The translations under genes and the position numbers were made by a program. Below are positions 21,859 to 30,606 of a stretch of DNA of 33,311 nucleotides, piece by piece. Origin of the DNA: Actinomycetes bacterium (GTDB lineage: Bacteria > Actinomycetota > Acidimicrobiia > Acidimicrobiales > RAAP-2). Position 1 is the first letter of the stretch. Every line of letters begins with the position of its first letter. The notes under the pieces were generated by a model. The model made no database searches, was not told where the DNA came from, and saw only the letters and a program-made list of their open reading frames with translations. The stretch is from NCBI GenBank assembly GCA_021791615.1, contig JAJYWG010000054.1, forward strand, positions 1 to 33,311, written 5' to 3'.

Positions 21859-22551
21859 ATGCTGGACCTGGCCATCTTGGGGCTCCTCGAAGAACGGGAC
21901 CTCCACGGGTACGAGATCCGCCGCCAACTGCGATCCGGGCTCGGTCTGCTGGCCAACGTCTCGTTCGGGTCGCTCTACCCCGCGCTGGCGCGCCTGGAGC
22001 GGGCCGGGGCAGTGGTGGCGGCCGAGCCCGGCGGCGACGACGGGGCCGTGCGCCGTGCCGTACCGGCGACCGGGTCGCTCAGCGGCGAGCGGGCGGTCCT
22101 GCGCTCCCGCCGCTCCGCGGGGTCCCGGTCGCGCCGCTCGAAGAAGGTCTACCGGATCACCGACGCCGGACGGCAGATGTTCGCCGACCTCTTGGCCGGA
22201 GGCAGCTCGGCAGAGGACGCTCGGAGCTTCGGGCTCCGCTTGGCGTTCGCCCGCCACTTGGCGCCCGGCGCCCGGCTGTCGCTCCTCGAGCGGCGGCGGG
22301 CCCAGCTCCGGGAGAGCCTCGGAGAGATGCGGTCGGTCTCCGGTGGTGCCGAGCTGGACGTCTATGCCCGGTCGGTGGCCGAGCACGCAGCCGAAGGGGT
22401 CGAGCGCGATCTCGAGTGGCTGGACCGGCTGATCGCAGCCGAGATGGCGGCAGGCGGGATGGCGGCAGGCGGGATGGCACCCGGAGAAATGGTGGCAGTG
22501 AAGCACGGCAGCGAAGTGGTGGGCCGACGAACAGAGAAAGGATCAAGATGA
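21859..22551 (+). CDS. PadR-family transcriptional regulator
   Basis: The N-terminal winged helix begins [20 protein letters not shown], then [19 protein letters not shown]; the C-terminal part is a long helical dimerisation region ([40 protein letters not shown]), as in mycobacterial Rv0047c. The wing (between AAEPGGDD and [10 protein letters not shown]) is enlarged to roughly 45 residues by an Arg/Ser-rich stretch. The tail has a 15-bp coding repeat ([10 protein letters not shown]). The 230-residue protein probably represses its own promoter at the TATATCGA palindrome. It is coupled to ino1 by an ATGA overlap, so it should govern inositol synthesis; the inducer is unknown. Confidence 0.9.
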   Translation: MLDLAILGLLEERDLHGYEIRRQLRSGLGLLANVSFGSLYPALARLERAGAVVAAEPGGDDGAVRRAVPATGSLSGERAVLRSRRSAGSRSRRSKKVYRITDAGRQMFADLLAGGSSAEDARSFGLRLAFARHLAPGARLSLLERRRAQLRESLGEMRSVSGGAELDVYARSVAEHAAEGVERDLEWLDRLIAAEMAAGGMAAGGMAPGEMVAVKHGSEVVGRRTEKGSR

Positions 22552-23624
22552 CCAAGAGCCCGATACGGTTGGCGATCGCAGGAGTGGGCAACTGTGCCAG
22601 CTCCCTGCTCCAAGGTCTCGAGTACTACCGGGATGCCGACCCCGACGACCAGGTGCCCGGCCTGATGCACGTCGTCCTAGGCGGCTACCACGTGCGCGAC
22701 GTGCTGCCGGTGGCGGCCTTCGACGTCGACGCCGCGAAGGTCGGGGCCGACCTGGGCAAAGCCATATTCGCCTCGCAGAACAACACGATCCGCTTCGCCG
22801 AGGTCGGCGACGTCGGAGTCGTCGTGCAGCGCGGGCCCACGTTGGACGGTCTCGGGAAGTACTACCGCCAGACGGTGGAAGAGTCACCGGCCCCGGCGGT
22901 CGACGTGGCCCAGGCGCTCCGTGACGCCCGGGCCGACGTGCTCGTGGCCTACCTTCCGGTCGGGTCCGACGCCGCGCAGCGCCACTATGCCGAAGCGTGC
23001 CTCGAGGCGAAGGTCGCATTCGTGAACGCGATCCCGGTGTTCATCGCGTCCGATCCCGGCTGGGCAGAGAGGTTCCGAGACGCCGGGGTGCCGATCGTCG
23101 GCGACGACATCAAGAGCCAGGTGGGCTCCACCATCGTCCACCGGATCCTCACCCGGCTCTTCGAGGACCGAGGTCTGGCATTGGACCACACGTACCAGCT
23201 CAACGTCGGCGGGAACATGGACTTCAAGAACATGCTCGAACGCGAGCGCCTCGAGTCGAAGAAGATCTCCAAGACCCAGGCCGTGACCAGCCAGATCGAG
23301 CACGCCGCGCTCACGCCCGACGATGTGCACATCGGACCCTCGGACCACGTCCCGTGGCTAGCCGACCGCAAGTGGGCCTACATCCGCATGGAAGGACGCA
23401 ATTTCGGCGACGTGCCGCTGAACTTGGAGCTGAAGCTGGAAGTGTGGGACTCGCCCAACTCGGCCGGCGTGATCATCGACGCGGTGCGTTGTGCCAAGCT
23501 CGCTCTGGACCGGGGTGTCGGTGGACCACTGCTTGGGCCATCCGCCTACTTCATGAAGTCTCCTCCTGTGCAGTACCACGACGACGAGGCTCGCCGCCTG
23601 GTGGAGGAGTTCGCCGCGGGGTAG
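22548..23624 (+). CDS. ino1: Inositol-3-phosphate synthase
   Basis: NAD-dependent cyclisation of glucose 6-phosphate to inositol 3-phosphate, the source of inositol for phosphatidylinositol and mycothiol. The 358 residues begin with the Rossmann start [21 protein letters not shown] and continue with [62 protein letters not shown] and [19 protein letters not shown], all characteristic of the short actinobacterial/archaeal MIPS type. Translation is coupled to padR (ATGA), with an AAAGGA site. The gene ends 65 bp from the convergent pcnA stop. Confidence 0.96.
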   Translation: MTKSPIRLAIAGVGNCASSLLQGLEYYRDADPDDQVPGLMHVVLGGYHVRDVLPVAAFDVDAAKVGADLGKAIFASQNNTIRFAEVGDVGVVVQRGPTLDGLGKYYRQTVEESPAPAVDVAQALRDARADVLVAYLPVGSDAAQRHYAEACLEAKVAFVNAIPVFIASDPGWAERFRDAGVPIVGDDIKSQVGSTIVHRILTRLFEDRGLALDHTYQLNVGGNMDFKNMLERERLESKKISKTQAVTSQIEHAALTPDDVHIGPSDHVPWLADRKWAYIRMEGRNFGDVPLNLELKLEVWDSPNSAGVIIDAVRCAKLALDRGVGGPLLGPSAYFMKSPPVQYHDDEARRLVEEFAAG

Positions 23625-23689
23625 CGCTGCGGTCGTGGTGCTAGCCGGTCGTGCCGCCGGTGGCGCGGTCGGCGCTGCCGGCGTTGTGG

Positions 23690-25249
23690 TCAGCCGGAGC
23701 GTTGTTGGCGAGCGGCCCACCATTCGTCCAGTCTCCGTCCGGCTTCCTCCTCGCCGACGGGTCCTTCATCCAGGCGCAGGTCCATGAGGAAGCCCAAGGC
23801 TTCGCCAACGGCAGGCCCGGGCGGGATACCCAGGCGAGTCATGACCTGGGTTCCGTCCAGATCGGGCCGGATGGCATCCAACGACTCGCGTTCGCGAAGT
23901 TCGACAATCCGGCGCTCGAGCTCGTCCATGCGGCGCGCGAGCGCACGGGCCTTTGCCTCGTTGCGGGTCGTGCAGTCGCAGCGGGTGAGCTCATTGAGAC
24001 GTTCCAACAGTGGTCCGGCATCGCGGACGTAGCGACGAACAGCTTTGTCGGTCCACCCCAGGCGGTACGTGTGAAAGCGCAGATGGAGCTCCACCAATCG
24101 GACCACCGTGTCGACGTCGTCACCCGAGTACTTGAGCGCGTTCATCCGCTGCCGGGTCATCCTGGCTCCGACGACCTCATGGTGATGAAAGCTCACACCA
24201 CCCCGATCGAACGAGCGAGTTCTGGGCTTGCCGACGTCGTGGAAGAGCGCGGCCAGGCGCAGCAGCCGGTCGGAAGACGTCTTGTCGACCACGGCCAGCG
24301 TGTGAGCCAGCACGTCTTTGTGACGATGGATCGGGTCCTGCTCTAGAGCCAGCGCGGGTAGCTCCGGAAGGAATTCCGACGCCAAGCCGGTATCGACCAC
24401 GAACCACAAGCCGGGTGACGGCGTCGGCACCGTCACCAGCTTGTCGAGCTCGTCTCGGACGCGCTCCGCTGACACGATCGAGAGCCGCTCGTGGCCACGC
24501 CGCACGGCTTCGACCAGGTCGTCATCGGGGCGAAGGCCGTACCCGGCGATGAAGCGTGCCGCGCGAAGCATCCGCAGCGGATCGTCACCGAATGACACAT
24601 CGGGATCGAGGGGCGTGCGCAGGCGCCCTGCCGAGAGGTCGGCAATGCCTCCGAACGGGTCGATCAACGCCATCTCCGGAAGCTTGAGCGCCATGGCGTT
24701 CACGGTGAAGTCTCGCCGGGACAGATCGTCATCGATGCTCCGCCCGAACGTCACTTCGGGTTTGCGCGAATCGGGAGCGTACGTTTCGCCCCGGTGCGTG
24801 GTGATCTCGAACACCTTGTTCTGGCTGCGGCAGCCGATAGTCCCAAAGCGCTTGCCCTGGGTCCACACTGCGTCTGCCCACCCGCTCACGAGGGCCTCGA
24901 CTTCCGACGGGAGTGCGTCGGTGGTGAAGTCATAGTCGGCAACCAACGGTACGGGCGGTGCAGGCTCGCATGTACGGTCACGGTCTGCACTTGTGCGGTA
25001 GGTGCCGGGGATGTCAGGTGTGGCGCCAACCCGTGGCAGGCTCGCCGGCGGGTCAGCGGTTTGCGGCGGATAGGCGGCTCTCGGGGGAGCGGTGGCCCTC
25101 GGGGGAGCGGTGGCCAAGATCGCGTCGCGGACAGATCCACCCACAAGGTAGAGGGCGTGGCCGGCGCGCACGAAGCGCTCGGCCAGGTCGGACGTCGCCT
25201 CGACCAGGGGACGAAAGCGTGCGGGCACCGAGTCGTTCGCCACCGGCAC
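23690..25249 (-). CDS. pcnA: CCA tRNA nucleotidyltransferase / poly(A) polymerase with HD domain
   Basis: Class II nucleotidyltransferase that adds or repairs tRNA 3' CCA. It has YLVGGSVRDAIL (about 34-45), the metal-binding DYD (105-107) in VADYDFTTDALP, RRDFTVNAMAL, DDPLRMLRAARF, and the HD domain FHDVGK with FHHHEVVGA. An unusual segment of about 57 residues, rich in Ala/Pro (ATAPPRATAPPRAAYPP at its start), separates GGSVRD from DYD; in mycobacterial PcnA only about 6 residues stand there. No intein motifs are seen. The GTG at 25249 or, better, the GTG at 25243 is the start, because TAGCGT ends 6 nt before 25243. It is divergent from the DUF6049 gene. Confidence 0.95.
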   Translation of the reverse strand: MPVANDSVPARFRPLVEATSDLAERFVRAGHALYLVGGSVRDAILATAPPRATAPPRAAYPPQTADPPASLPRVGATPDIPGTYRTSADRDRTCEPAPPVPLVADYDFTTDALPSEVEALVSGWADAVWTQGKRFGTIGCRSQNKVFEITTHRGETYAPDSRKPEVTFGRSIDDDLSRRDFTVNAMALKLPEMALIDPFGGIADLSAGRLRTPLDPDVSFGDDPLRMLRAARFIAGYGLRPDDDLVEAVRRGHERLSIVSAERVRDELDKLVTVPTPSPGLWFVVDTGLASEFLPELPALALEQDPIHRHKDVLAHTLAVVDKTSSDRLLRLAALFHDVGKPRTRSFDRGGVSFHHHEVVGARMTRQRMNALKYSGDDVDTVVRLVELHLRFHTYRLGWTDKAVRRYVRDAGPLLERLNELTRCDCTTRNEAKARALARRMDELERRIVELRERESLDAIRPDLDGTQVMTRLGIPPGPAVGEALGFLMDLRLDEGPVGEEEAGRRLDEWWAARQQRSG

Positions 25250-25291
25250 ACGCTAATGCGCCGCGAGCAGGCGTCCGGCACCGGTTAGCGT
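25250..25291. promoter_or_regulatory. Mirror-image leaderless promoters of pcnA and the DUF6049 gene
   Basis: TAGCGT lies at 25250-25255 on the minus strand, 6 nt before the pcnA GTG (25243), and at 25286-25291 on the plus strand, 6 nt before the GTG at 25298. The two hexamers are identical and 36 bp apart, so both promoters share the same 30 bp of upstream DNA. No -35 consensus is visible in either direction. Confidence 0.55.
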
Positions 25292-25297
25292 TGCCCG

Positions 25298-28000
25298 GTG
25301 TCGATCCAGAGCACACGGGCAGCCGGTTCAGACGGGCTCGTCCGTCTAGCAGTCGGGGGGCTGGCTCGGGCGGGATCGCGGCTGGCTCGGGCCGGAATGC
25401 GGCTGGCTCGGGCCGGATCGCGGCTGGCTCGAACGGGATCGCGGCTGGCTCGGGCCGCTCGGCGGAGTGCCGTGGTGATGCCATTGGGCTGCTGCGCTGC
25501 TCTTGGGGCTGCGATGCTCGGCCCGAGCATCGCAGCGGTCCCGAATGCGTACGGTTCACCCGCCGGTGATACGCCATCGGTGGCGAGTCGGCACGCGTCA
25601 CTGGGATTGGTCAGCCACGCCCGTGTCGACAAGCTGGATGTCAGTAGGGATGTCAGTAGAAAGGTGTTTTTGGCGGCCGGGAGCCGGCGACCGCGGACCT
25701 CCACCTCCTCGCATGTCTCGAGCACCTCCAGCTCCTCGCGGTCTTCTCACTCCTCCCGTCCCTCGAGCACGCCATCCCCCATCTCCCTGCTGGGTCAGTC
25801 TCCCTGGGTCGAGCCCAACCCTCCAGGTACTCCACAGGCGTTCACAATCGAGATCGGCCTTGGGGCCCACACAGCGTCCTCCGGCACGACCGCAGCGTCT
25901 TTTGGCACTGCGGCAGCAAGCTCCAAGTCCGCGAGCTCCAGATCAGCGAGCTCCAAGTCCGCGGGCTCTCGTTCGACCACAGGCGACAACGTGGTGGTGA
26001 CCGTCTACGACCATTTGGTGACTCGATCGGGGTTCGACCAGACGCTCACCGGCCCCCCCACCGGCGTGCTGGATCAGACCCTTCCCATCGCCGTCTCATC
26101 TCTGCCAAGCGTCTCACGAGGTGCGCCGGGCGAGCTCGACGTCAAGGTCGAGGTGGAACCCACGGCGACAGCCACTCCGGCGCCGCCGTCGGGCGTACCG
26201 ACGATCGTCCTCGACTGCCAGCCCGACACGGGAACCTGCCCCGGCGTGTACCCGGTGGTGGTGTCGCTCACGAGCCCGACAGGCACAGTGGTCGCGAGCT
26301 TTACGACCTATCTGACGTACGTCGAAGCCAACAGCCCTGACCCTCTGCACTTCGCCTGGGTTGTACCGATCGCAGCTCCGCTCGACGCTCACGCTGCGGC
26401 CGATGCCTCGGCGAGCCAGCAGGCCTCCACGGGCGCATTGCCCTCGGTGTCCACCCAGGCGCTGAGTCAGCTCGTGGCCTCGCTTCGGTCCTACGACTCT
26501 GTTCCGACCACCCTCGAGGCGTCTCCCCAGACTCTCCAGGCGCTGCGCGCCAGCGGGAATTCCGGCCGCCTTGCCGTGTCCGAGCTTGGCGCGATGTCGG
26601 CTTCGCAATCCGTCCACCAGTTCCTGGCGCAGTCATACGCGCCGATCAACTTGGGTGAGCTCGCTGCTGCCGGGGAGACCACTGAGATCGAAGCGCAGAT
26701 GGTGAGGGGGTCTACAGCCCTCCAACACCTCGGCATCCAGGTCTCCCCGACCCAGCCCACCTCGTCCTCCCAAACCCCGCCCACCTCGTCCTCCCAAACC
26801 CCGCCCACTTCCACCTCCCAAACCCAGCCCACTTCCACCTCCCAACCCGCGCCGGCGGGCACGACGAAGCCAACGTCGGCGGACGGACCGATGTGGGTCG
26901 CCACCGGGGGCATCGGCACGGCACTCGGAAGCGGCCTTGCCCAAATCGCCGCTTCCGACATCGTCGTCCCCGAAGGCTCGCTCGCACCGCCCACCGCGCC
27001 GGCGAGCAGCGGCACGTGGACCACGACGTTCAACCTGGCGCTCGGCAAGACGACGATCACCGCCGCCGCATCCGACGACTTGCTGGGAGCGCATTTCACG
27101 TCCGATCCGTCCGACCCGGTGCTCGAGGCGAACCAGCTCCTGGCCGACCTGGCGATGATCCACTTCGAAGCGCCGAACACACCGCAGGCCCGAGGGGTCG
27201 TAGCAGTGCCCCCGAGCGACTGGCAACCGAATGCGGCCTTTGACGACACGGTACTTGCCGGCCTCGTGCAGAACCCGAATGTCGAGGCCAATACCCTGGC
27301 GCAGTTCTTCGCCCAAGTGCCGGGGAGCAGCTCCACACTTCCTACCCGGCACCTGGCCCAGTCGGGTCCCGGTCCGACCCTGCCGGCGTCGTTCGCCCAT
27401 GAGCTGAGCCAATCACGGCTCCGGCTCTCGGCGTTCGACACCTCGGTCCGCAGCGATCCGTCGCTGCTCACCCACCTCGACGACTTGCTGCTCGGCTCGG
27501 AGTCCAGCTTGCTGCGCCCGTCCCAGCAGCAAGCCGGTGTGACGACGTTCAACAGAGCACTCGACGCACAGTTGGACCAGATCTCGTTCGGCAGCGAACG
27601 AACGATCACCCTCACGGCCCGGACCGGCGCCATTCCCGTGACCGTGCTCTCGACGGCGCCGTACGCCGTGACCGGGACGCTCACCCTCACCAGTGACCGG
27701 TTCACGTTCCCACAGGGGACGAGCCAACGGCTCGTGATCGACCACTCGACCACGCCCGTGCGGATATCGGTGGTTGCTCGCACGTCGGGCGACCTTCCCC
27801 TCGAGGTCACGTTCGAGTCCCCGACAGGCAGGCTCCGGTTCGCGAGCGGGGAGCTCACCATCCGCTCAACGGCCACCTCGGTGGTCGGCGTGGTGCTGAC
27901 GATCGCGGCCCTTGCCGTGTTGCTCGGGTGGTGGGTGAGGACGTGGAGGTCCGGGAGGCGCCGCCGAGCGATGGCTCCCGATGACCGCGCCGTGACGTGA
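25298..28000 (+). CDS. DUF6049-type secreted membrane-anchored protein (Rv3909-like)
   Basis: A 900-residue extracytoplasmic protein. Residues 1-57 are basic and contain five heptads of the type RLARAGS; about 58-88 is a hydrophobic signal segment (VVMPLGCCAALGAAMLG), followed by a Ser/Thr-rich linker. The large central region has domains typical of the family (VVVTVYDHLVTRSGFDQTL, VVSLTSPTGTVVASFTTYL, DPLHFAWVVPIAAPLD). A four-copy 8-residue repeat PTSSSQTP interrupts it (about 487-518). A beta-rich C-part and one TM helix near 863-885 (VVGVVLTIAALAVLLGWWV) with a basic cytoplasmic end follow. It overlaps murJ by GTGA, which places it with lipid II export and wall synthesis; its exact role is unknown. 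The true start could be as late as 25472-25478. Confidence 0.82.
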   Translation: MSIQSTRAAGSDGLVRLAVGGLARAGSRLARAGMRLARAGSRLARTGSRLARAARRSAVVMPLGCCAALGAAMLGPSIAAVPNAYGSPAGDTPSVASRHASLGLVSHARVDKLDVSRDVSRKVFLAAGSRRPRTSTSSHVSSTSSSSRSSHSSRPSSTPSPISLLGQSPWVEPNPPGTPQAFTIEIGLGAHTASSGTTAASFGTAAASSKSASSRSASSKSAGSRSTTGDNVVVTVYDHLVTRSGFDQTLTGPPTGVLDQTLPIAVSSLPSVSRGAPGELDVKVEVEPTATATPAPPSGVPTIVLDCQPDTGTCPGVYPVVVSLTSPTGTVVASFTTYLTYVEANSPDPLHFAWVVPIAAPLDAHAAADASASQQASTGALPSVSTQALSQLVASLRSYDSVPTTLEASPQTLQALRASGNSGRLAVSELGAMSASQSVHQFLAQSYAPINLGELAAAGETTEIEAQMVRGSTALQHLGIQVSPTQPTSSSQTPPTSSSQTPPTSTSQTQPTSTSQPAPAGTTKPTSADGPMWVATGGIGTALGSGLAQIAASDIVVPEGSLAPPTAPASSGTWTTTFNLALGKTTITAAASDDLLGAHFTSDPSDPVLEANQLLADLAMIHFEAPNTPQARGVVAVPPSDWQPNAAFDDTVLAGLVQNPNVEANTLAQFFAQVPGSSSTLPTRHLAQSGPGPTLPASFAHELSQSRLRLSAFDTSVRSDPSLLTHLDDLLLGSESSLLRPSQQQAGVTTFNRALDAQLDQISFGSERTITLTARTGAIPVTVLSTAPYAVTGTLTLTSDRFTFPQGTSQRLVIDHSTTPVRISVVARTSGDLPLEVTFESPTGRLRFASGELTIRSTATSVVGVVLTIAALAVLLGWWVRTWRSGRRRRAMAPDDRAVT
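25358..25462 (+). repeat. 21-bp coding repeat in the N-terminus of the DUF6049 gene
   Basis: Five tandem units of 21 bp built on CGGCTGGCTCGGGCCGGATCG code for heptads LARAGSR. They lie before the signal segment, so they either form a basic cytosolic extension or precede the real start. Confidence 0.9.
26756..26851 (+). repeat. 24-bp coding repeat (PTSSSQTP)
   Basis: Four tandem 24-bp units, the first two identical and the last two with TCCACC in place of TCGTCC, code for PTSSSQTP or PTSTSQTQ/QPA. They form a flexible linker inside the DUF6049 protein. Confidence 0.92.
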
Positions 28001-29658
28001 TCTCCGCCTCGGCCGATCCGGCCCTCCCGCCCGGCGAGGAGTCGCCCGGGAGCCTCCGGGCGGCCACTGCATGGATGGCCGTGGGGACCGGGCTCTCTCG
28101 GTTCACCGGGGTGCTGCGCATCCTCGCCTTGGCATTCGCGCTCGGCGCCACGCACTTGGCCACAAGCTACAACCTGGCCAATACCACCCCGAACATGATC
28201 TACGACATCGTACTGGGTGGCGTGCTGTCGGCGACTTTCATCCCGGTGTTCGTCGATCGGCTGGCGACTCGGCGTCCCAAGGAGGCCTGGCGGGCGATCT
28301 CGTCGGTCGTGTCGTTGGCGGTGGTGGTCCTCTTGGCGATGACCGTGATCTTCTGGGTCCTCTCGCCGGAGGTCATCGCCGCGTTCACCGCGTTGGACCA
28401 TGCCCACGGCGCCGCGCAGCAACGAGGGCTGGCCCAGGAGCGAGCTGTGGCCACGTCGCTCCTCAGATGGTTCGTCCCCCAGGTCGCCCTGTACGGCCTC
28501 ATTGCTCTGGTGACTGCCCTGTTGAACACGAGGCGGCGGTTCGTGGCGCCGGCCTGGGTGCCGATCGCCAACAACGTCGTCTGCATCGTGGTCCTGCTGT
28601 GGTTCCGCGCATTGGCCGGCGCGCACCCGTCGCTCGCGGGGATCGCGGCACACCGAAGCCAGCTCATGCTCCTCGGCCTGGGAACCACCCTCGGGGTGGG
28701 GCTGCAGGCGGTGATTCTGGCGTACGCCATGCGAGGGGTCGGCCTGCACCGCGTGAGGTGGCGGTGGGACCCGAAGCACGAGGCAGTCCGCTCGGTGGTG
28801 CGGCTCGGGGGGTGGACGTTCGGCTTTGTCATCGCGAACCAGGTGGCGCTCTACGTGGTGCTGGCCCTGGCGGTGGGAGCATCAGGGCCTGATCCAGTCT
28901 CGTCCTACACCTACGCGTACACCTTCTTGCAGATGCCCTACGCCGTGGTCGCGGTCTCGGTCATGAGCGCCGTTACCCCGGACTTGGCACAGAAATGGGC
29001 AATCGGCGACCTCACCGCGTTCCGCCATCGCCTGGCCGGCGGTCTCCGAGCGATGTTGGCCGTGATCCTCCCCGCCGCGGTGGGCATGCTGCTGCTCGCC
29101 CGTCCGGCAGTCGCTCTGCTGCTCGGCCATGGGGCGACCTCCGTTGCTGCCACCTCGGGCACGGGAGGGGCGTTGGCGATGTTCGCGCTCGGGCTTCCGG
29201 GCTTCTGCACGTTCCTCTATGTCGTACGAGTGCTGCAATCAATGCAGCGGACGAAAGTGGCGTTCTGGCTCTACCTGATCGAGAACACCATCAACGTCGT
29301 GCTCGCCGTCCTCCTCGTCCATTCGCTCGGGGTCGAAGGGCTGGCGCTCTCGCTCTCGGTGGCCTACACCGTCGCCGCCGTCTGCGGACTCGTCGTGCTG
29401 CGGAGGTGGCTCGGCGCCCTCGGCGAGCCAGCCACCTGGCGCCCGCTCCGCCGCGTGGTCGGCGCGTCGGCGCTCATGGCCGTTGCCGTCGCGGTCCTGT
29501 CGAACCTGTCCGCTGCCCAGCAGGGTCTCGGCCTCCTGCTGCGAGTGGGTGCCGGGGTCGTCGGCGGGATCGCCGTCTACGTGGGAGTTGCGGCAGCATT
29601 CGCCCGTTGGTCGGTGCATCGGGATCAGGGGGGCGGCGGTCGACGCCTCAGACCCTGA
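27997..29658 (+). CDS. murJ: Lipid II flippase MurJ
   Basis: Moves lipid-linked peptidoglycan precursor across the membrane. The 553-residue protein has about 14 hydrophobic segments and family motifs: TGLSRFTGVLRILALAFALG near the start, NTTPNMIYDIVLGGVLSATFIPVF (quoted as NTTPNMIYDIVLGGVLSA and TFIPVF), SYTYAYTFLQMPYAVVAVS and SVMSAVTPDLAQ. Unlike mycobacterial MviN it has no C-terminal kinase-like part. The GTG overlaps the preceding stop (GTGA). The last 11 bases overlap the end of the convergent methyltransferase gene. Confidence 0.95.
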   Translation: MISASADPALPPGEESPGSLRAATAWMAVGTGLSRFTGVLRILALAFALGATHLATSYNLANTTPNMIYDIVLGGVLSATFIPVFVDRLATRRPKEAWRAISSVVSLAVVVLLAMTVIFWVLSPEVIAAFTALDHAHGAAQQRGLAQERAVATSLLRWFVPQVALYGLIALVTALLNTRRRFVAPAWVPIANNVVCIVVLLWFRALAGAHPSLAGIAAHRSQLMLLGLGTTLGVGLQAVILAYAMRGVGLHRVRWRWDPKHEAVRSVVRLGGWTFGFVIANQVALYVVLALAVGASGPDPVSSYTYAYTFLQMPYAVVAVSVMSAVTPDLAQKWAIGDLTAFRHRLAGGLRAMLAVILPAAVGMLLLARPAVALLLGHGATSVAATSGTGGALAMFALGLPGFCTFLYVVRVLQSMQRTKVAFWLYLIENTINVVLAVLLVHSLGVEGLALSLSVAYTVAAVCGLVVLRRWLGALGEPATWRPLRRVVGASALMAVAVAVLSNLSAAQQGLGLLLRVGAGVVGGIAVYVGVAAAFARWSVHRDQGGGGRRLRP

Positions 29659-30577
29659 ACGGCCGCGTCCGTCCCACGCGCCGGGCCGACGACGGGCGCC
29701 AAGCTCCCCGCAGCCGCTTCGGGCGGTGTGCCGGTCGCTCGACCACGAGTGCGACCGACGTGGTCACGAATTGGCCGAGCGTCGTCCGCAGGTGCGTATT
29801 GGTGAACGGAGGCACGTCGACGTGCCGGTCCTCGGGGGAGTCGCCCTCGGTCAGGTCGCAGTCGATGCGGTACCCGGCGCGGCGGAGCCGGTGCACCAGC
29901 TCGTCGATGTCGCGCCGGCGGTAGAGGACCGTGCCCCCGGACTCGACGGTGTCGGTGTCAGAGGAGACGTTGCACTCGGTGGTGTGCACGGCCACGCCCC
30001 CGGGCGCCACGAAGCGCATCTGGTCCATCACGAACTCCATCCCGGCGTCCAACGTGCCCAGGTGCTCGAACGCACACGAGGACCACGTGAAGTCGAACGT
30101 CCCGAGGTCGTCGGGGAGCTGGGTCATGTCCACGTGGCGGTAGCTCACCAGGGACGCGAATTGCTCCTCGGGGCACAAGCCGTGCGCGTTCAGGCCGGCG
30201 AGGGCGCCGGCGTACTCGGAGCCGGTCTCGGTCCACCCCGCCGCTCGAGCCCGCTCGGGGTCGAGGTCCGTCGCCACGATTGCAGAGCCAGTCGCAGCGA
30301 AGGCCGCGACGAGCGGCTCTTGGCCGACTCCGAAACCAAGCCCCCGCCGGCCGGGTCGGAGCATGTCCCGCTCCTCGAGGACCCGGGCAATGAACAGCCA
30401 CTCCCACATCTTGCGGTGATGGAGTACTGGCCGTTCGTCGGTACCGTCCGGGTCCCACATCGGGCGAAGCCTGGCCGACCAGGCGAGCAGTTCGGGAGAG
30501 GTCAGGCTGCCGAGCGTGCAGAGCTGGGACCGGAGCACGCTCCGATGCTCCCATAGGTCTTTCAGCTTGAGCCACAC
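29648..30577 (-). CDS. Class I SAM-dependent methyltransferase
   Basis: The 309-residue protein has PVLHHRKMWEWLFIARVLEER, the cofactor-binding glycine block GLGFGVGQEPLVAAFAATG, IVATDLDPERA (the acidic end of strand 2), FDFTWSSCAFEHLGTLDAGM (motif II, a variant of the usual FD.V.S..VFEH) and FVAPGGVAVHTTE. Proteins of this layout methylate glycans or are found in cell-surface polysaccharide clusters; the acceptor is unknown here. The start is unsure: GTG 30577 begins at WLKLKDLWEHRS, a typical first helix, while ATG 30667 would overlap the divergent SGNH gene. No ribosome-binding site is visible for either. Confidence 0.85.
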   Translation of the reverse strand: MWLKLKDLWEHRSVLRSQLCTLGSLTSPELLAWSARLRPMWDPDGTDERPVLHHRKMWEWLFIARVLEERDMLRPGRRGLGFGVGQEPLVAAFAATGSAIVATDLDPERARAAGWTETGSEYAGALAGLNAHGLCPEEQFASLVSYRHVDMTQLPDDLGTFDFTWSSCAFEHLGTLDAGMEFVMDQMRFVAPGGVAVHTTECNVSSDTDTVESGGTVLYRRRDIDELVHRLRRAGYRIDCDLTEGDSPEDRHVDVPPFTNTHLRTTLGQFVTTSVALVVERPAHRPKRLRGAWRPSSARRVGRTRPFRV

Positions 30578-30606
30578 GGCAGCGCTCGCGGCGCACGGGT
30601 GGGACA

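Noticed and set aside
24944..25114. Intein in PcnA
   Set aside because: The insertion is only about 57 residues, Ala/Pro-rich, and lacks the terminal Cys/Ser and His-Asn splicing motifs.
25053..25601. Minus-strand frames with ARASRDP-type repeats between pcnA and the DUF6049 gene
   Set aside because: They are the antisense reading of the 21-bp coding repeat; both flanking genes have clear starts and motifs.
26491..28779. 762-codon minus-strand frame antisense to DUF6049 and murJ
   Set aside because: No similarity or start signal; composition is that of a shadow of the plus-strand genes.
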